Below the pieces are notes generated by a model. That model did not search any database. It saw only the letters and a program-made list of their open reading frames with translations, and was not told the origin of the DNA. From contig NC_060236.1 in the NCBI RefSeq assembly GCF_021155775.2, forward strand, positions 9,965,087-10,029,086: a stretch of DNA of 64,000 nucleotides. The letters run 5' to 3'. Positions 12,444 through 25,149 of this stretch are shown piece after piece (within the stretch, counting starts at the first letter, position 1; each line of letters opens with the position of its first letter). The translations under genes and the position numbers were made by a program. Source of the stretch: Neodiprion pinetum (taxonomy: Eukaryota > Arthropoda > Insecta > Hymenoptera > Diprionidae).

Positions 12444-12795
12444 TGTAAAAACAAAAAGAAATCGTTTTTTTTACCCTTTTTTTTTTTAATGGAAGGAACG
12501 GTAATAAAATAATATTATTAGATTCGCCATTTTTTAATATTATACTTAAATACATACTTAGTAACTTCCTCAAATATTATTATCGTGTTATCTTTTCTTC
12601 GATCAAAATAAATGTTGCAACTTTTAAGTTTTTACAATGGCGTTAACCCCTAACACTGCTCCCTGTGTATTCTCAGTCACACAATCCTTTTAATGGCTTG
12701 AACCTGTGCCTGTTCATCTACACTTGAAACTGAATCGTCAATTTGTATGATTGGAATTGATTTATCTGGCAATACGAGACTCTGAATTCTGGATC

Positions 12796-12810
12796 CCTGG
12801 ACCCATAACC
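12796..12810 (-). other. Copia-type primer-binding site (half-tRNA iMet)
   Basis: The minus strand reads GGTTATGGGTCCAGG. Insect copia elements prime reverse transcription from an internal fragment of initiator tRNA-Met, and the expected site is GGTTATGGGCCCAG, so this has one mismatch. It directly follows a sequence ending in CTAACA, as an LTR should end in CA. It lies about 350 bases upstream of gag, further than expected for a compact copia. Confidence 0.75.
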
Positions 12811-12943
12811 TGTTAGTAATTTTATTAATTGTGTCAGGTTACAGCGGGAGACTATTTTGAAGAAGAACCTTTTTATTTGAACGTGAATATACGTATATTC
12901 TTAACAGTGTATTTATCTAATTATAAGTAACGTGTATACTTTA
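12811..12943 (-). repeat. Putative end of copia 5' LTR
   Basis: The sequence next to the primer-binding site reads toward ...TTACTAACA on the minus strand, consistent with an LTR terminus. The start of the LTR could not be placed because no second LTR exists in the window for comparison. The upper limit given is arbitrary. A second LTR-like signal (GGGAGCAGTGTTAGGG, about 12649-12664) lies inside the leader. Confidence 0.4.
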
Positions 12944-15900
12944 GAATGTGAAAGCTGCACTTCAAGAAAGAAGTTTAAAAAAACGGTGGATAATTCGCTT
13001 AGATATATGAGAAATCCTGAAGCTTGACAGCGCACTTTGATCACGTGTTTAAGGAATAACATCTAACGATAAAAACATTCATTCGTAATCAAATCGAGAG
13101 AATTCATGTTCAGAGAACCAGGCATCGATTCGACCTGGGATTGCAGTCCAGCAATTTTGTAACCAGAGTTTTGTAATTGGCTATCGTTGACCAAATGACT
13201 CGAGAGAAGAGAGGAGCACTTCCTTGTCGAGCTGTGTAGATTAGGTTGAACATCATTCGGGAAGGGAAATCGGATAGCCAGAGAGCCGGGGCTTTGCGTT
13301 TCAATTAAACTGTCTTGTCGGTTCCACGAACAGTAATCCCTGACGCAAAGCTCGTTTGAGTGATTTATTCGGTTTCTAGTCGGTTCGACATCGACAGGAC
13401 CGACCGAGAATGGTTCTCAAATCGTTTAAGACTCCTTCATGGAATCTTCATTGCGACGCATGGAACCCCGAGTTGCAAATTGCTTCAAGCTTCAGATTAG
13501 AATCCTCCGTCAGCATTTGCACTGCCCCTTCAAAGTTCACCGTTTCTAATCAAGTGATGCTAATTTCCTTCGATACTCTGCAACAACTCGATGTCCCGTT
13601 CTCGAAAGATCTGCTCTTTTTTTCTTTTTACCATCGTCACGCCTACACATTTTGCAGACCGGTAAATGTTTCTAACATTTTTCTATCGTTTTATACGTGA
13701 GTAAAATTTTTATTCAAATTGTTAGAATGGACTGAAATTTTATGTAAAACTTCACTTCCCGCAGGTGGTTTCAAAATATCTCCCGAACAAACAGACTGAC
13801 CTTCATATTAACGTAGGTGAGGAAAAACGTTGTACAGTTTCGCAACGTCAATGAATTCCAATCAGAGTTCGAGAATTCGTTATCCGTTATTTTTATAAAA
13901 TGTTTGATTCCACGTCAATCATCTGACTGATTCTCACTTCGTAACTACAACGGAAAGAGAAATACAAATACCCGAACTGTTTCAAATGAATTATACGCGC
14001 ATGGGTGAATGATGCAATTAAAAATAATAATTTCCACTATTGATGATAGCCGTGTAATTTTCAGAAGCAATTTTCAAGTCTTGAAAGTTTCATTTTCAAT
14101 TCACAATATCGATAATACTTTTCAGTTTCATACATTGATTAGTCAGATAAATCTGAGACTACTTATGAATACCTGTTCTTTGAATTACAATTTTCTTAAA
14201 CAAACAAGCTAATTTTCTTCTGAATATAACAGTCACGTGATGACAGCAAGTTTTTTTTCTTCTGTTTTGAGTAGCCAGCAAAGTTGTTGCAGAAAAATTC
14301 AAAACTAAAACTTTTTTACAATAATGTAGGTACTTAATCGTCCACGAATAAAAAAATTTCAGTATGATTGAGAATTTTTAAGCTACAGCGACCGTGAGAC
14401 GAAGAAAACTTGGTTGAAAGTATTTTGAATTCACTTGAATAGACATTAAGCCACGCTTAAAATCGTGTGAATTCACTCGACATGAAATAAATTTAGTTCA
14501 TACCAATTGAAGTCGTAAAAACTATTTGAATTAAAATGAAATTAGTTAAACTTGCTTAAAGTTTTAAATCAGGCATTCGTGCAATAATGAATTCCTCGAG
14601 CATAACGCGAAATAAGAATTACTAAAAACGAAACCATATGTCTTTAGGTCGTTAAGGAAAGTATAATTGATATAAAAACGCGTAACGTTGTGCCATTGAT
14701 CTTAAGAAAGTTACAAGAGTGCTGACGAAAATGGATAAAAATTCTAATCACAAGGTTAAAAGTTCTCGTTTCGTTACTTCATCGTTCTCCCGACTCCGCG
14801 GTAAAATTTTTATAGACTCAGTAAACTTGGCTCCTGATCTACCCGCACTTACTAAAATTTTCACACCAGTAAAAAAACTTTCAGCGCTCTCCAGATTCGC
14901 CAGAACCACGCCCAATTAACTTTGGCAAACTTGATTCCGGGTTTATTAATCTCGATCCGTTTCCACTAACGATGCCGATTTCCGAGCGCACGCGCTTCTG
15001 CGCAAAGCTGCGGAGCTGCCGCGTCAATTTCTGATGAAAATTGATTCCTCAATCTAATGGACGACTAATCGAATCAACCCGTTGTTAGGGACAGACTGCA
15101 GTGGCTGGTGCAACCTTGTGCCACGGTGGTACTAAATCGATTTGGGGAAAACCCGCATCGCGGAAACTTAGGAGATGCAATTATGGCGAGAAAGCACGTA
15201 ATTTCCCTCTTCCGATACAATATACAAATTGAAATTATACCGGGCTTCGGGTAATTTCGAAAATCCATTCGTTCGAGCAATTAGTCGTAAATTTAACAGT
15301 TAGACATCAATTTAATAAATTACAAAGGAACTTGTAAGCGACTCAAATTATATTCGTTAAAATACGACCAATTAATCGAGGTTACCGAAATTATTGAAGA
15401 AATCGCGTGGCAAGCGTCGGAAATGACGAAAATCGTTGAAGATCTTGCGGTAAAAGGCAAATACAATTTATTATTACAAGTCGTTAACGTTGTATTGACC
15501 TTTGTCTTATAATATGCTTTCGTTAATTTCCAGTCTACAAAGTGATTTTCATCGAATTCCCAACATCCTGGGGAATTTTCGGTGATTTCTTGTGATTTCT
15601 TGCAACAGCACTCAAACATTAAGTCGCTGCAAGTTAAGAATTAATGAAAATTGTTTGGTAAGTACGTACACTGAAAATAAATGACTACGAGATGGTGAGG
15701 TAAAAATTTCTAGTGACTTGAAATAAATGTTAACGAATCGAAGTCATTCGCTTAATTACCAAACATGTCTGTATTTGTCGATTCAAAAAACTGACTCGAT
15801 CAACGTCCGCATTTGAGAAACCGGTTTGCGCATAATCGACAGACCGTTGTGAAAAATGTGTAAAAATTTTTTCACCCCCACCGAGTTAACGTCGCACAAT

Positions 15901-16452
15901 AAGTCGAACGTGACCGAAGAGCGACGGGAATAATAATTCAAGGAGCGCGTAAACTGTGAGCAAAAAAGTGTGCAAACACCTACGCTCATTGGAATGTGAA
16001 CGAGCCCGAAGAGTTTTTGCCCCAATCTTCGCGAGAGCGCGGTTAGATTCGAGCTTGAGCAATTCGTTTAAACGTAACTCGTAATGGACGGAAAAACCAA
16101 ATTACAGAATACAGACGTGTGAGGTTTCTTCGAGTGAAAGAACATGTCGCAGCTAAAGAGATGGCGAGCATCCTTCTCTGCTAATTATAGCAGTTCGCGA
16201 TAAACAAGACGAGTTCCAATTACGGTAGCAAAGTTACAGAGATGTCTCTTCGGTGCAGGATGTGACGTGGGTTGAGGAGAATACCTGCACCGAAACGAGT
16301 ATAAGATTCGACACTTTGGCGAGTTATACGCGCGGAGCGTCTTCTTGAACGAGGCGCATTTTCCACCCCGTTTGAAAAGCCAATGCAATTTCCCGAGTCA
16401 CTCATCCTTAAAAGCATTTAACGAAGTCGTTACTGGTAGGCGCATTCGGAAG
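12944..16452. other. Spacer, nothing recognised
   Basis: Short frames such as 13410-13700 plus and 15320-15619 minus (96-99 codons) have no identifiable motif, and several begin at non-ATG codons. No terminal repeats, tandem arrays or RNA genes were seen. A GC-richer patch around 14930-15040 has no clear meaning. Confidence 0.45.
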
Positions 16453-16460
16453 GAGAGAGT

Positions 16461-16492
<32 letters not shown>
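16453..16492. repeat. (GA)n microsatellite
   Basis: About 40 bases of GA dinucleotides, with GTGA interruptions at the left end and a pure run of some 28 bases before AATTC. Confidence 0.95.
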
Positions 16493-16496
<4 letters not shown>

Positions 16497-17074
16497 TCCA
16501 TCTCTAGTATAGGTACTCGATCTCCGACTAGACACATCTGTAATGCGCCCACGATCGCTGCAGAGTCAATTGAATCCAATGTTAATTAGAAACTACTGAT
16601 TCAGCATCGTTGGAGTTTCAATTTGCTTAGAAAATATCTGCACAATTAGTCAAACTGTGTGGATTGTACCTTCCGAACGAAAAGTTAGGAAATAAAAGAA
16701 AACTTTTTAACTGTAATCGGATAAAAAATGCCACGTATCAATCATTTGAAATTTTCTAGTTGCAAAATCTGTTCTCAAAGTGTTCGTATCTTTTACATAG
16801 ATCGGGACGTTGCTTTATTAACGTTTAACCTCTGACGGGTAAAAATTCGAACCGTATACCTCGAGTGGCAACGAGTGTAAAAAATATACAGTGGAAATTA
16901 ATTTCAAATATTTCAGCTTCTAATGAAGGTAGCGAGATTTTTGTTTCTTGAAGTCAAAGTTCAGTCAATTCCGCATAAAATGGTTGTATTGTGAAAGTAA
17001 TTAAGTTGAACTAAACAGATTAAAATTAACGTTGAAGGGGTTCAATCCTTACGTGTTATTCCAAGAGTACAAGA

Positions 17075-17340
17075 TCTTTGGGGGAGGGTAATTTTACCCC
17101 CATTATTGGTCAGGGGTCAACTCTTTGCGTCACACGTTACTGTGCTGAGTCCACTTTTATAACAAGACGATAATCTAAGGCCATTGGGGTTCCCGATTCA
17201 ATATGGTGGACGAAAATTTCAAATCTGATCGATTTCGGTCAAAAAACTCTACGCAGGTGTTTTTTTAGGGTCGGTGATTGAATTCGCTATGCTGAATTTT
17301 AAAAGTTCTGATTTCAGATTCGTAATCAGCGACCTCAAAA
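17075..17340 (-). repeat. Dispersed 'GGATCCGCCAT' repeat, copy
   Basis: Read on the minus strand this matches 46905-47190 over about 200 bases in the same order: TTTTTGAGGTCGCTGATTAC, CGAATCTGAAATCAGA, AAACACCTGC, GTCCACCATATTGAATC, then a flank with CAGCACAGTAACGTGTGACG. The two copies are diverged by roughly a quarter, and this one is inverted relative to the other. No coding potential. Class unknown. Confidence 0.7.
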
Positions 17341-20300
17341 ACTTGAATTTATATAAAACATGTACAAGTGTAGGGGATAACTTTCGCGGAAATGAATTAT
17401 TCCTTTCATTATTCACGATTTCTTTCAATCGATCTTTTTCCAACAATAACAATTTACATTATATCGGGATAATTAATTTACTCGAGTATTGAAAACCTGT
17501 TTGTTTGTTTTCTACACATTTGCGCGTAGCAAATGTTTTCTTTTTTCTAAGACCGATGCAACATTGAAGTTGACTCTTTTTACACGCATATTTCAGACGG
17601 CACGTACTCCGCGAATCCGGAAACACATTATTTACGGACCGATGTGCAGTAAAATTTCGAATTCAAATTACGGCGCAGAAAGAATTTATCAAACTTTTCT
17701 CCCCGCCAGGAATCCATGTATATTTCACCCCACAAGCTTCCTTTGACATTTCTTCCCCCCGAAGCATCTTATCCAGTAAACAGTTTCCGGTGATGCTCTC
17801 GATGTTTCTTTTCAGTATGAAGCAAAAGCTCACCCATATTTTTATTTTACACGCTGTAATACACGTTTTGAAATGTTATAACTCAATCGAACCTGTCATT
17901 TTTCACTAACGATCTGTTTCCGTTCTCCATTTAACGTAATTTCAAATTAAAATACGTTAACTGTCTCGCGAGTTAAACTACTTTGAAAATGCATGAATGT
18001 CTGATGGAAAAGTTTATGTGGCTAATTGCGAAAGGGTGAAAAAAAAAAAGGGAAAGATATTTATATATTCTTGGGAGTAAATGCACGCTTATGAATATCG
18101 TGAAAGTTCTTATACTATTACTGCGGTTCGGAAACTAAGGTGGGTTTAAGTGATTTACCGATATCTACAAAAGTTTCCGCTATATTTCAAGAAAAAGTTT
18201 TAAAAGCACGCAGTTGTATTATATATACACTCAACTAACAACAAGTACACACCGGCAACATGTGAGAGGATCGTTAACTGAAATGCATTCCAAATGGAAA
18301 GAATCGCGAAGAGAAATGAAGTAAAATACAAAAATACAGAAACAGCGGCAGCTGGGATGTGAAAATTGTGAAAAACTTTCAGAGTCAAAAAGAAAAGTCA
18401 AACATCCATAATTTCATTTTTATTCCACATTCTACGATCACGTGATATTAATGCGAGAAACTTTTTCAAACAAACTTTTATTCCGTACAAACAGAAGCGC
18501 GAAATCTCTTATAGAGTTAAACTCGTTTATTAGACTGTTTCATTATAGTTTAAGAAAATATTCATTTATTTTCCTATGCAGTGAAGAGATCTTTCCGAAG
18601 TTTTGGATTCTTAGTTCAAGTCCGATAGCCACTTCATTATTCCACGTGCCGGTTTTTCCGATAAAAAAAAAAAAAAAACAGTGTCAAAAATTATACTCAT
18701 TCCAGTTTCTTTGGGGAATTTTTGAAGATAATTGTGTTGTACAATTTGACATTCAGAACGACTTCATTCTCATATAAATAATATCATATACATTTTCGTA
18801 GGCCTTTGCAGGTCAGCTTTAGTTCGACATTTCGTACGTAACGTACCTAAAAAAATTTTCATTTTTTTCAGTACCTGGTTTCTGGCCGCTCTCACGCAGA
18901 AGAGAACTATTATTTATAATAATTAAGTAGGTACGGGGATTTCGTTGAGTCGATTGAGATTGCGAGTGTACGAAATGGATCGACTTCCGTTTTCTCGTCC
19001 CCTGTATTCGATCAATTATTACTAAAAGTCCCCCAAGTTTAGTTGAACGTAATAGGCACATAAAATTTCAATTTGAATGGATATAATTCATCAAATTTGA
19101 CGAGCGATAGTTTCCGTGGAATGTAAGCAAGATTGCCTTCGTTTGCTGAATACACGCCAGGCTATTCCGACAATAATGGTAAAGAAGTGCATCACTCATC
19201 CCAATTAATCATAGCACATAGGTTTTGTCGTTCGACGTATGCCAACGAATTAATTTAAGCGATGATTAATATTTATCCCTTATTGACGAAATATTCAGGT
19301 CAATCCGTTATTCGAACGGCCGCAGCGCGTCGTTGCCTGACATACGATAATAAATCCTCCATATATCCCATCCGCTAAAATCTGTACATTCCAACAAAAA
19401 ATGCTCATTCCGTCTTTTTAAAAATTCGACAATTTTGAAAAATTTTCGGTCAATTCACATCTACAGCTGCACATATATAATCTCAGCAATATCGAGTGTG
19501 AGATTTCGCCGATGGGCTTGTTCAATTTTGTTCTACTACCATAAAAATAAAAAAAAAAAACAAAAAAAAAATATCACGAAACGACGACACCGACATTTCT
19601 CCAAATATCTTTTCCGGAAACGAGGAAAAAAATACGAGACGCCGAAATAATTCGCCGATCTGCGAAACTCGGCGCTAATCATTTCCACGTACAGGAAAAT
19701 CGTCGGTGGATTAATGATCGATAATTATCTCGACTTATCAGAGTTTCCGATTTATATAAAAATAGCGTGATTAGCTTCGATCGATTGGAGCGAACGTCCG
19801 CGCCGATGGAAAGTGTGACAATAACATGGAATATATTTCCGGTAATGAAATGCCGAGGCGGAGAAATCGGATGGGATGGAAAATCGATCCGTTTCAGGAT
19901 AGGCCTGTCTGTTTGCAATTCGAGTTTGTGAAAGGGAAAATCCGACGTCTGTGATGTGGCTCGTTCTGATGGTACAGGCAAAGTGCGGTTGAACCCAAGG
20001 GATTGTTACTTGCGACCTGATTACGGACTTCGGAACTTGTACTTCATCGAATAGATTGTCAAGAGACTTGTACCGCTCTATCCGTTTTCCTTAAGTGAAC
20101 CTCAGCTCTGATTCGAAATTCGTTCTGTACCTACACGTGACATTGTATCACCGGTGCCTAACGACTTCCGAGCTCGTAATATCCGTCATCCTTCCGATGT
20201 TCCAGATCATTATCGTCGGCACAAATAGAAGTGGAATGGCTTCGCGTATTAACGAATACCGCATTGTGATTTTACCGAAACGATATCGCGTCGTTATATT

Positions 20301-23171
20301 CGCAAGACTTGTCTGTCAATGGCGCTAAATTTGTTTCCATACGCGTGAACACGTGAGGTTTGCATGTTTCATGTCACAACCTTACGACGAAACTAGATGT
20401 GTACGATATACTCTACCTTTCGACTATGAGGAATCAGGTAATGACGCTTTGCGTTTATTGTAACAGAGATTGTGCGAGTGAGGCGATTTGGGAATTACTT
20501 AATGCGAAACGGAGAGTTGAGGGGAAAGTAAAAATTTTGCAGGAGGATATTAAAGTGTCTAGTTTGAAGAGTAGAGTATCAGTGAGTGGCGCCTGGAACA
20601 TATTATGACACTCCGGCCACGTGCGCTTTGACAAAAAAATATGAATGTTGGGCGACAATTGCTTTTTACAATAATAATTAGGAACGAAGTGGAAATATAG
20701 AAGCGGAGATCTATGGATAGATCTTGATTTAGACAAATGAATGTAGGCAATTAATTGACGAGACAAGACAGATAATTCAAGTGTGACAAAAATTAAGGTA
20801 CTCGTTTAAACAATTAACGGGATAAGAGGAATACGTATGATGGGTTGGATTAAGAATGTTGGATTTTTGAAAATTGGCAAAATTTTAAGTGTATTAGGAT
20901 GGTCGAGTATTTAGGATAATTCCACTTCCACCCGCGGATAGCTGGAATGTGAGGATAATTATGAACCTCCAGTATTGAAAAATTGTGCACAGGAATAATC
21001 AATAATAAAACCTCCGCTGTTGGATGGTTAGAGAGTAAATAATAATTCCGCTTTCGGTTTGTTCCTGCTAATCCTTACGAGGACCTACTGACGAATAATA
21101 ACTTTGTAATTGAAATTACGAGAAGTGTTTTGACTCGTGATTAAATGTAACGCGATAAAATGTCGTTACGGAAGTTATACATATTTTATTTTACTTGCGC
21201 GAGTGGACAAAGTTTGAAAATCTAACAAAAGTCACAAGTTAAGTTTTTCTGCTCGTACTGCCCATTCTTTTCACGAATCAACAAACGATACTCGTGCATT
21301 GATATAAGCATTCCGGTGAGGTTATTAATGTTATTCTATTAACAATGTTGAACATTTTGAAAGGATATTTTCTTATTGTAATTTTATAATTAACGAATAT
21401 ACAAAAAAAAAACTACCTAAACAGGTTTCAGTAGCGTTTCCTGGTGATTTTTTGACGAATGTGATCAGACTTTTCGTGGTTGAGAGTTGGTCAGTCTGCG
21501 GAAGATGTCTTCAACCGAGAAGTTGACAATTTTTAATCCCAAAATTCAATTCGATTAACACAAAACTAAAAATAAAAAATCAATTACTAGAAATCGGTGA
21601 CCAAATTCTCACAAAAAACCCAGCAAATACGACTTTCTTTTGAATTGCTTTGAAACTTGGAAAAAACCGCATGTAGGTATTCTTATGGGGTAGAAACTTT
21701 TTTGACTGCGACACGATGAGTTTGAACTGGATTAATAAGCAAGCCAACTCTGAATAATTAGCGAAATATTAACAACAATTTGTCATCATTGAAACTGATA
21801 AACGTGATTTTTTTTAAGAATTTCGGCATCATCTCAAAGGTGTTGAACCACCTTGAACGCATATTATACGCGCGATATTTCTTCTAACGTGTTTCAGCGA
21901 AATATTCTATAGAAAAAGTATTCAGCACTAAAGCTTTGACTTGTAAGTCTGAAAGGAATATTTTTTGGAATAACATCGCGAACGGTTTTAGACAAGAGTG
22001 AATTTGTGTTAAAATAATACGCGTGATGCGTCGACAACAACCGTGTTCGTGCCTTACATACTTTCCCTAGAAAATTTCCGAGGTAAGTTTCTGCCTACAG
22101 ACTGCAAATGTCTACTTCCGCATTTGACTGCGGGTCTGATATCAGAATATGCATTATTCAAAAACTTGCATAAATCTGTTGCCAGTTGGTAAAAAGTCGC
22201 TGTCAGGGAAGATTTTTTATTGATTATGTAGAAAGACTTCTCGTAGAGTCGTATCAAATTTTTGCAACTGAGGACAACGCTACCAGGATTATTCTCACAA
22301 TTCAGTGAAGAATGTATGCGAGGTACAAACAGGTGGAAAAACAAAACTATCGAATGAAAAATGTTATTAAAAAGGAAAGTTTAAAGAGTTTCACTAAATT
22401 TGATCTAGTTGAAGCTACCTGAAAAATGCTCGCGATAAAGAAAAATGTTCTGACGCGCCGTATTTTATCTATAAACATCTGATGATTATACTAACAATAT
22501 CGGAGGAATTTTTTTTTTTATTTGTTTTTTTTTCACCAATTTTGATGAACAGTACAATTTTCATTCATAAACGAAGGCTCTATGAATTATCTGACAGTAA
22601 GTTAAATTTTCGGTAACGAAAACGTATTTTTTGTTTGCTCCCAAGATCTACAAATTCTAACGACCTTTACCTAAGTAAAAGATCTTTTTACCAACTAACG
22701 GTCTGAAGAAAAAATCCTAATATATTCGAGGGGAGTTTCAGAGAAATCATTCGTAATGATAAAACAGTTAATTCCTGTGTATAAGCGTGGAAGATAATTA
22801 ATTAATCGATGTTTTATAATCGGGGTCAGTAAAGTTACTTGGATTATAATTGTCACGCCAAAGTTGGGTCTTTTATAATCAACCCCTCCAAAGTTGAGTG
22901 AATTTTATTAGGGACCATCGATAAGAGGATATGATTGATTCAGTAGTTTTTGAATAATTCGATCAACAACATAAAAACGAAAAATGATATCACGAGAACG
23001 GATTAACGGAATTGTATGATTTTCTTCGCAATCAACGCAATTTGTCTCAGCTGTGTAGTTTTTGAGTTATTTGATGAAATAAAATAATCCGTTTGTTGAT
23101 GTTTCATGGGCTTGAAACGCATCCCAGCGGAAAGTTCTTAGGCTGGCCCCCTAAAAAGTCAGCCAAATCCA
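17341..23171. other. Long spacer, nothing recognised
   Basis: Nearly 6 kb without a recognisable gene or clear repeat. Frames of 60-111 codons exist (for example 18442-18777 plus, 20455-20766 minus) but show no domain, and several run through A-rich homopolymers (18662-18678, 19549-19570). The stretch could be intron or intergenic DNA. The sequence cannot decide this without transcript data. Confidence 0.45.
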
Positions 23172-23600
23172 CACTGAGAAAAATTTCATTTGTTATAGTA
23201 ACTAGAAAAATTCAGTAAAACTGGTATCGTTAAAAAAGCTGTTTGAATATTGTTGGAATTGCGAAAAACGAGATACGCGTAACCATTTTGCGCTATTGTC
23301 AATCCTTTTTTGGCAATTGCAACGCAAAATCAGTTTCTGAGGTTTACTCTACTTTTTTAGTTGAACAAGGCTTCAACGTTAATTTATTGTTGCACAAGCG
23401 TTAAATTTTCGCAACAGTTACAAGAAAATATAGCAACAGTGATCGTAATGAGAAAGAATAGTAACGGATACCAGACTTTCCGGTAATAGCTAGAAAACTA
23501 ATTTTCATTTTCTACCTAGAACTATATTTTTCGATTGTGGTAAAAAAAAGAAAATAGTTAAGGACCGAACGGTAAACGGAACTAAAAATTTCTCTCAGTG
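23172..23600 (+). mobile_element. TIR element 'CACTGAG', fullest copy
   Basis: A 429-bp element bounded by CACTGAGAAAAATTTC on the left and the inverted AAAATTTCTCTCAGTG on the right, about 15 bp of TIR. No convincing target-site duplication is visible. The internal sequence contains no gene. Related copies lie at 24732-25149 and about 28045-28330 (both inverted), with a terminal fragment at 39826-39875. The superfamily is undetermined. Confidence 0.7.
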
Positions 23601-24300
23601 CACCAGTTGTTCACTTCACTCTATGCCCCATGTATACATCCTTCGAAAATGGCAAATAATAAACAGTAAAATGAATTCCGTTCCCGCCGAGTAGAGTGAA
23701 ATTCCCGAATCCACGTTCAGTCTGAGAATCTCGGACGTCGAGTCCGCTCTCGGAACCTCCAGGAAATGACGTGATCGAATTGTAGATGAGAACCGTGGCA
23801 TTGCTCAGTCGATATCGGAGGAAGCGTAATCCGGAGTGCCGTTGCCCACATTCTACGGGGATTCCCACTATTGCTCTACGTGGGTTAGCGACCCGAGAAA
23901 AACGTCTATCCGAGATTCCCGAAGAAGACGATGCGAGTTGTTTGCAGAGGGAGAAATTGAGACGGCAAAACCGCGAGACTCGGCAGCTGAGGAGACGACG
24001 TGACGACGCAAGATTTAACGCGTCAAATTACCATAATGGTTTTAAGACCCGATAAGGAAGTGGGGAAACCTGTCACTCTGCCGCCACCTCGACACATTTC
24101 CGCTATCCTTTGACATCGAGGTAATCTCGTGCTTTTATTCGCCTTGCGCCAATTTCCGACACTCTGCGATGCGGAGCGCAGCTACGGATCCGATTTTACA
24201 TTACGAGCATTTCGATCCGGTAAACTGCAGGAAATTACTTGTGAAAAAAAATATAATCGTCTTCTCAAGAGGCAATTCATCCGTTTATCGTGTAATACTT
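23601..24300. other. GC-richer spacer, no gene assigned
   Basis: The stretch is richer in G+C and CpG than its neighbours. It carries overlapping frames on both strands (23611-23868 minus, 23786-24055 plus), the latter Arg-rich. No motif or splice structure supports either. A short unidentified exon or regulatory island is possible. Confidence 0.35.
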
Positions 24301-24304
24301 TTAA

Positions 24305-24719
24305 GGTCATGTAGAACTCCTACCCTTACCGACCGAGCAGACTCACCCTTTTCCTTCTTATATTGAATAAACAAACGAACGAAAAGAGTTCAAATTTCGA
24401 CGGCTCATCGCTCTTTTATACCAAGCCAAGGAACGCTCGACCGTGCAGTCAGCTGATCGTAAGACCATCTGTTATTTACGAAATTATCGTAATTCCTAGT
24501 TCTTGTGATGCGGGAAATGTGGGAATAGTAACACGTGTCAAAAAACCACGCATTTTTTTTTTTTTTACGATTTTCTGGATACGAGTAACTTTCCTAAATC
24601 CCGCTACAAAAGAAAGATATGCTGTTGAAATTTGAACCCTTTTAGTTCGTTTGTTTATTTAATATCAGAAAAAAAGAGTGAGTTTGCTCTGTCGGTAAAG
24701 GCAAGTGTACTACATGACC
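24305..24719 (+). mobile_element. TTAA-flanked MITE, copy 1 (piggyBac-like)
   Basis: About 415 bp with long imperfect TIRs of roughly 95 bp. The left end reads GGTCATGTAG, then CCTTACCGACCGAGCA, then TAAACAAACGAACG and AGTTCAAATTT. The right end is its inverted counterpart. TTAA lies directly outside both ends (24301-24304 and 24720-24723), the target site of piggyBac-type transposons. No transposase is encoded. The internal part contains GACACGTGTTACTA-type sequence on the minus strand, shared with the copy at 34079. The ends do not start with the CCC usual for piggyBac, so the class is tentative. Confidence 0.8.
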
Positions 24720-24731
24720 TTAATAAGGCTG

Positions 24732-25149
24732 CATCAAGAGAAATTTCTATAGCTGTGATTACTTCATAGTTCACATTATACACATGAACTATTTTCAGTT
24801 TTTACCGTGACCGAAAAATATATTAACACTAACTACAAAATAGAATAAATTTAGTTTGATCAGTATCCGCTATTTTTATTTTTTCGTTATGACCATTCGG
24901 AGAATGTTTCCGTGTAGTTATACTTGCGATGGTTCAATATTGGTTCAAGAATAAATTGATGAGGTCTCATTTGATTGAATAAATGTAATACACTAAACAA
25001 ACAAATTCAACGTTGCGATAACCAGAAAATGTAGTGTTGACAATTGTGATTGCGCTAAACAGTTTCTTGTACCACGTTTTGTTGTAGTACCAATTTATTA
25101 GAATTTTCTAGTAACTATAACATGTATAATATAGGAAATTTTTCTCAGT
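24732..25149 (-). mobile_element. TIR element 'CACTGAG', inverted copy
   Basis: The right end reads GAAATTTTTCTCAGT, the inverted terminus of the element at 23172-23600, preceded by GAATTTTCTAGTAACTATAA, which also matches. The left end near CATCAAGAGAAATTTC is more decayed. Size (about 418 bp) fits the fullest copy. No coding potential. Confidence 0.6.

Larger units (their letters stand above)
10090..12943 (-). mobile_element. Degenerate Ty1/copia LTR retrotransposon
   Basis: Reading the minus strand in order, there is a putative end of a 5' LTR (above 12811), a primer-binding site, a leader, gag, the C-terminal half of the integrase core, reverse transcriptase and an RNase H remnant. This is the Ty1/copia order (integrase before reverse transcriptase). 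Stops and frame changes break every module. The zinc knuckle, protease and the N-terminal part of integrase seem to be deleted between about 11930 and 11870. No matching 3' LTR was found below 10090, so the copy is truncated and inactive. The upper boundary is uncertain. Confidence 0.92.

Noticed and set aside
18442..18777. 111-codon plus-strand frame
   Set aside because: It passes through a poly(A) run giving Lys repeats, with no domain or coding-like composition on either side.
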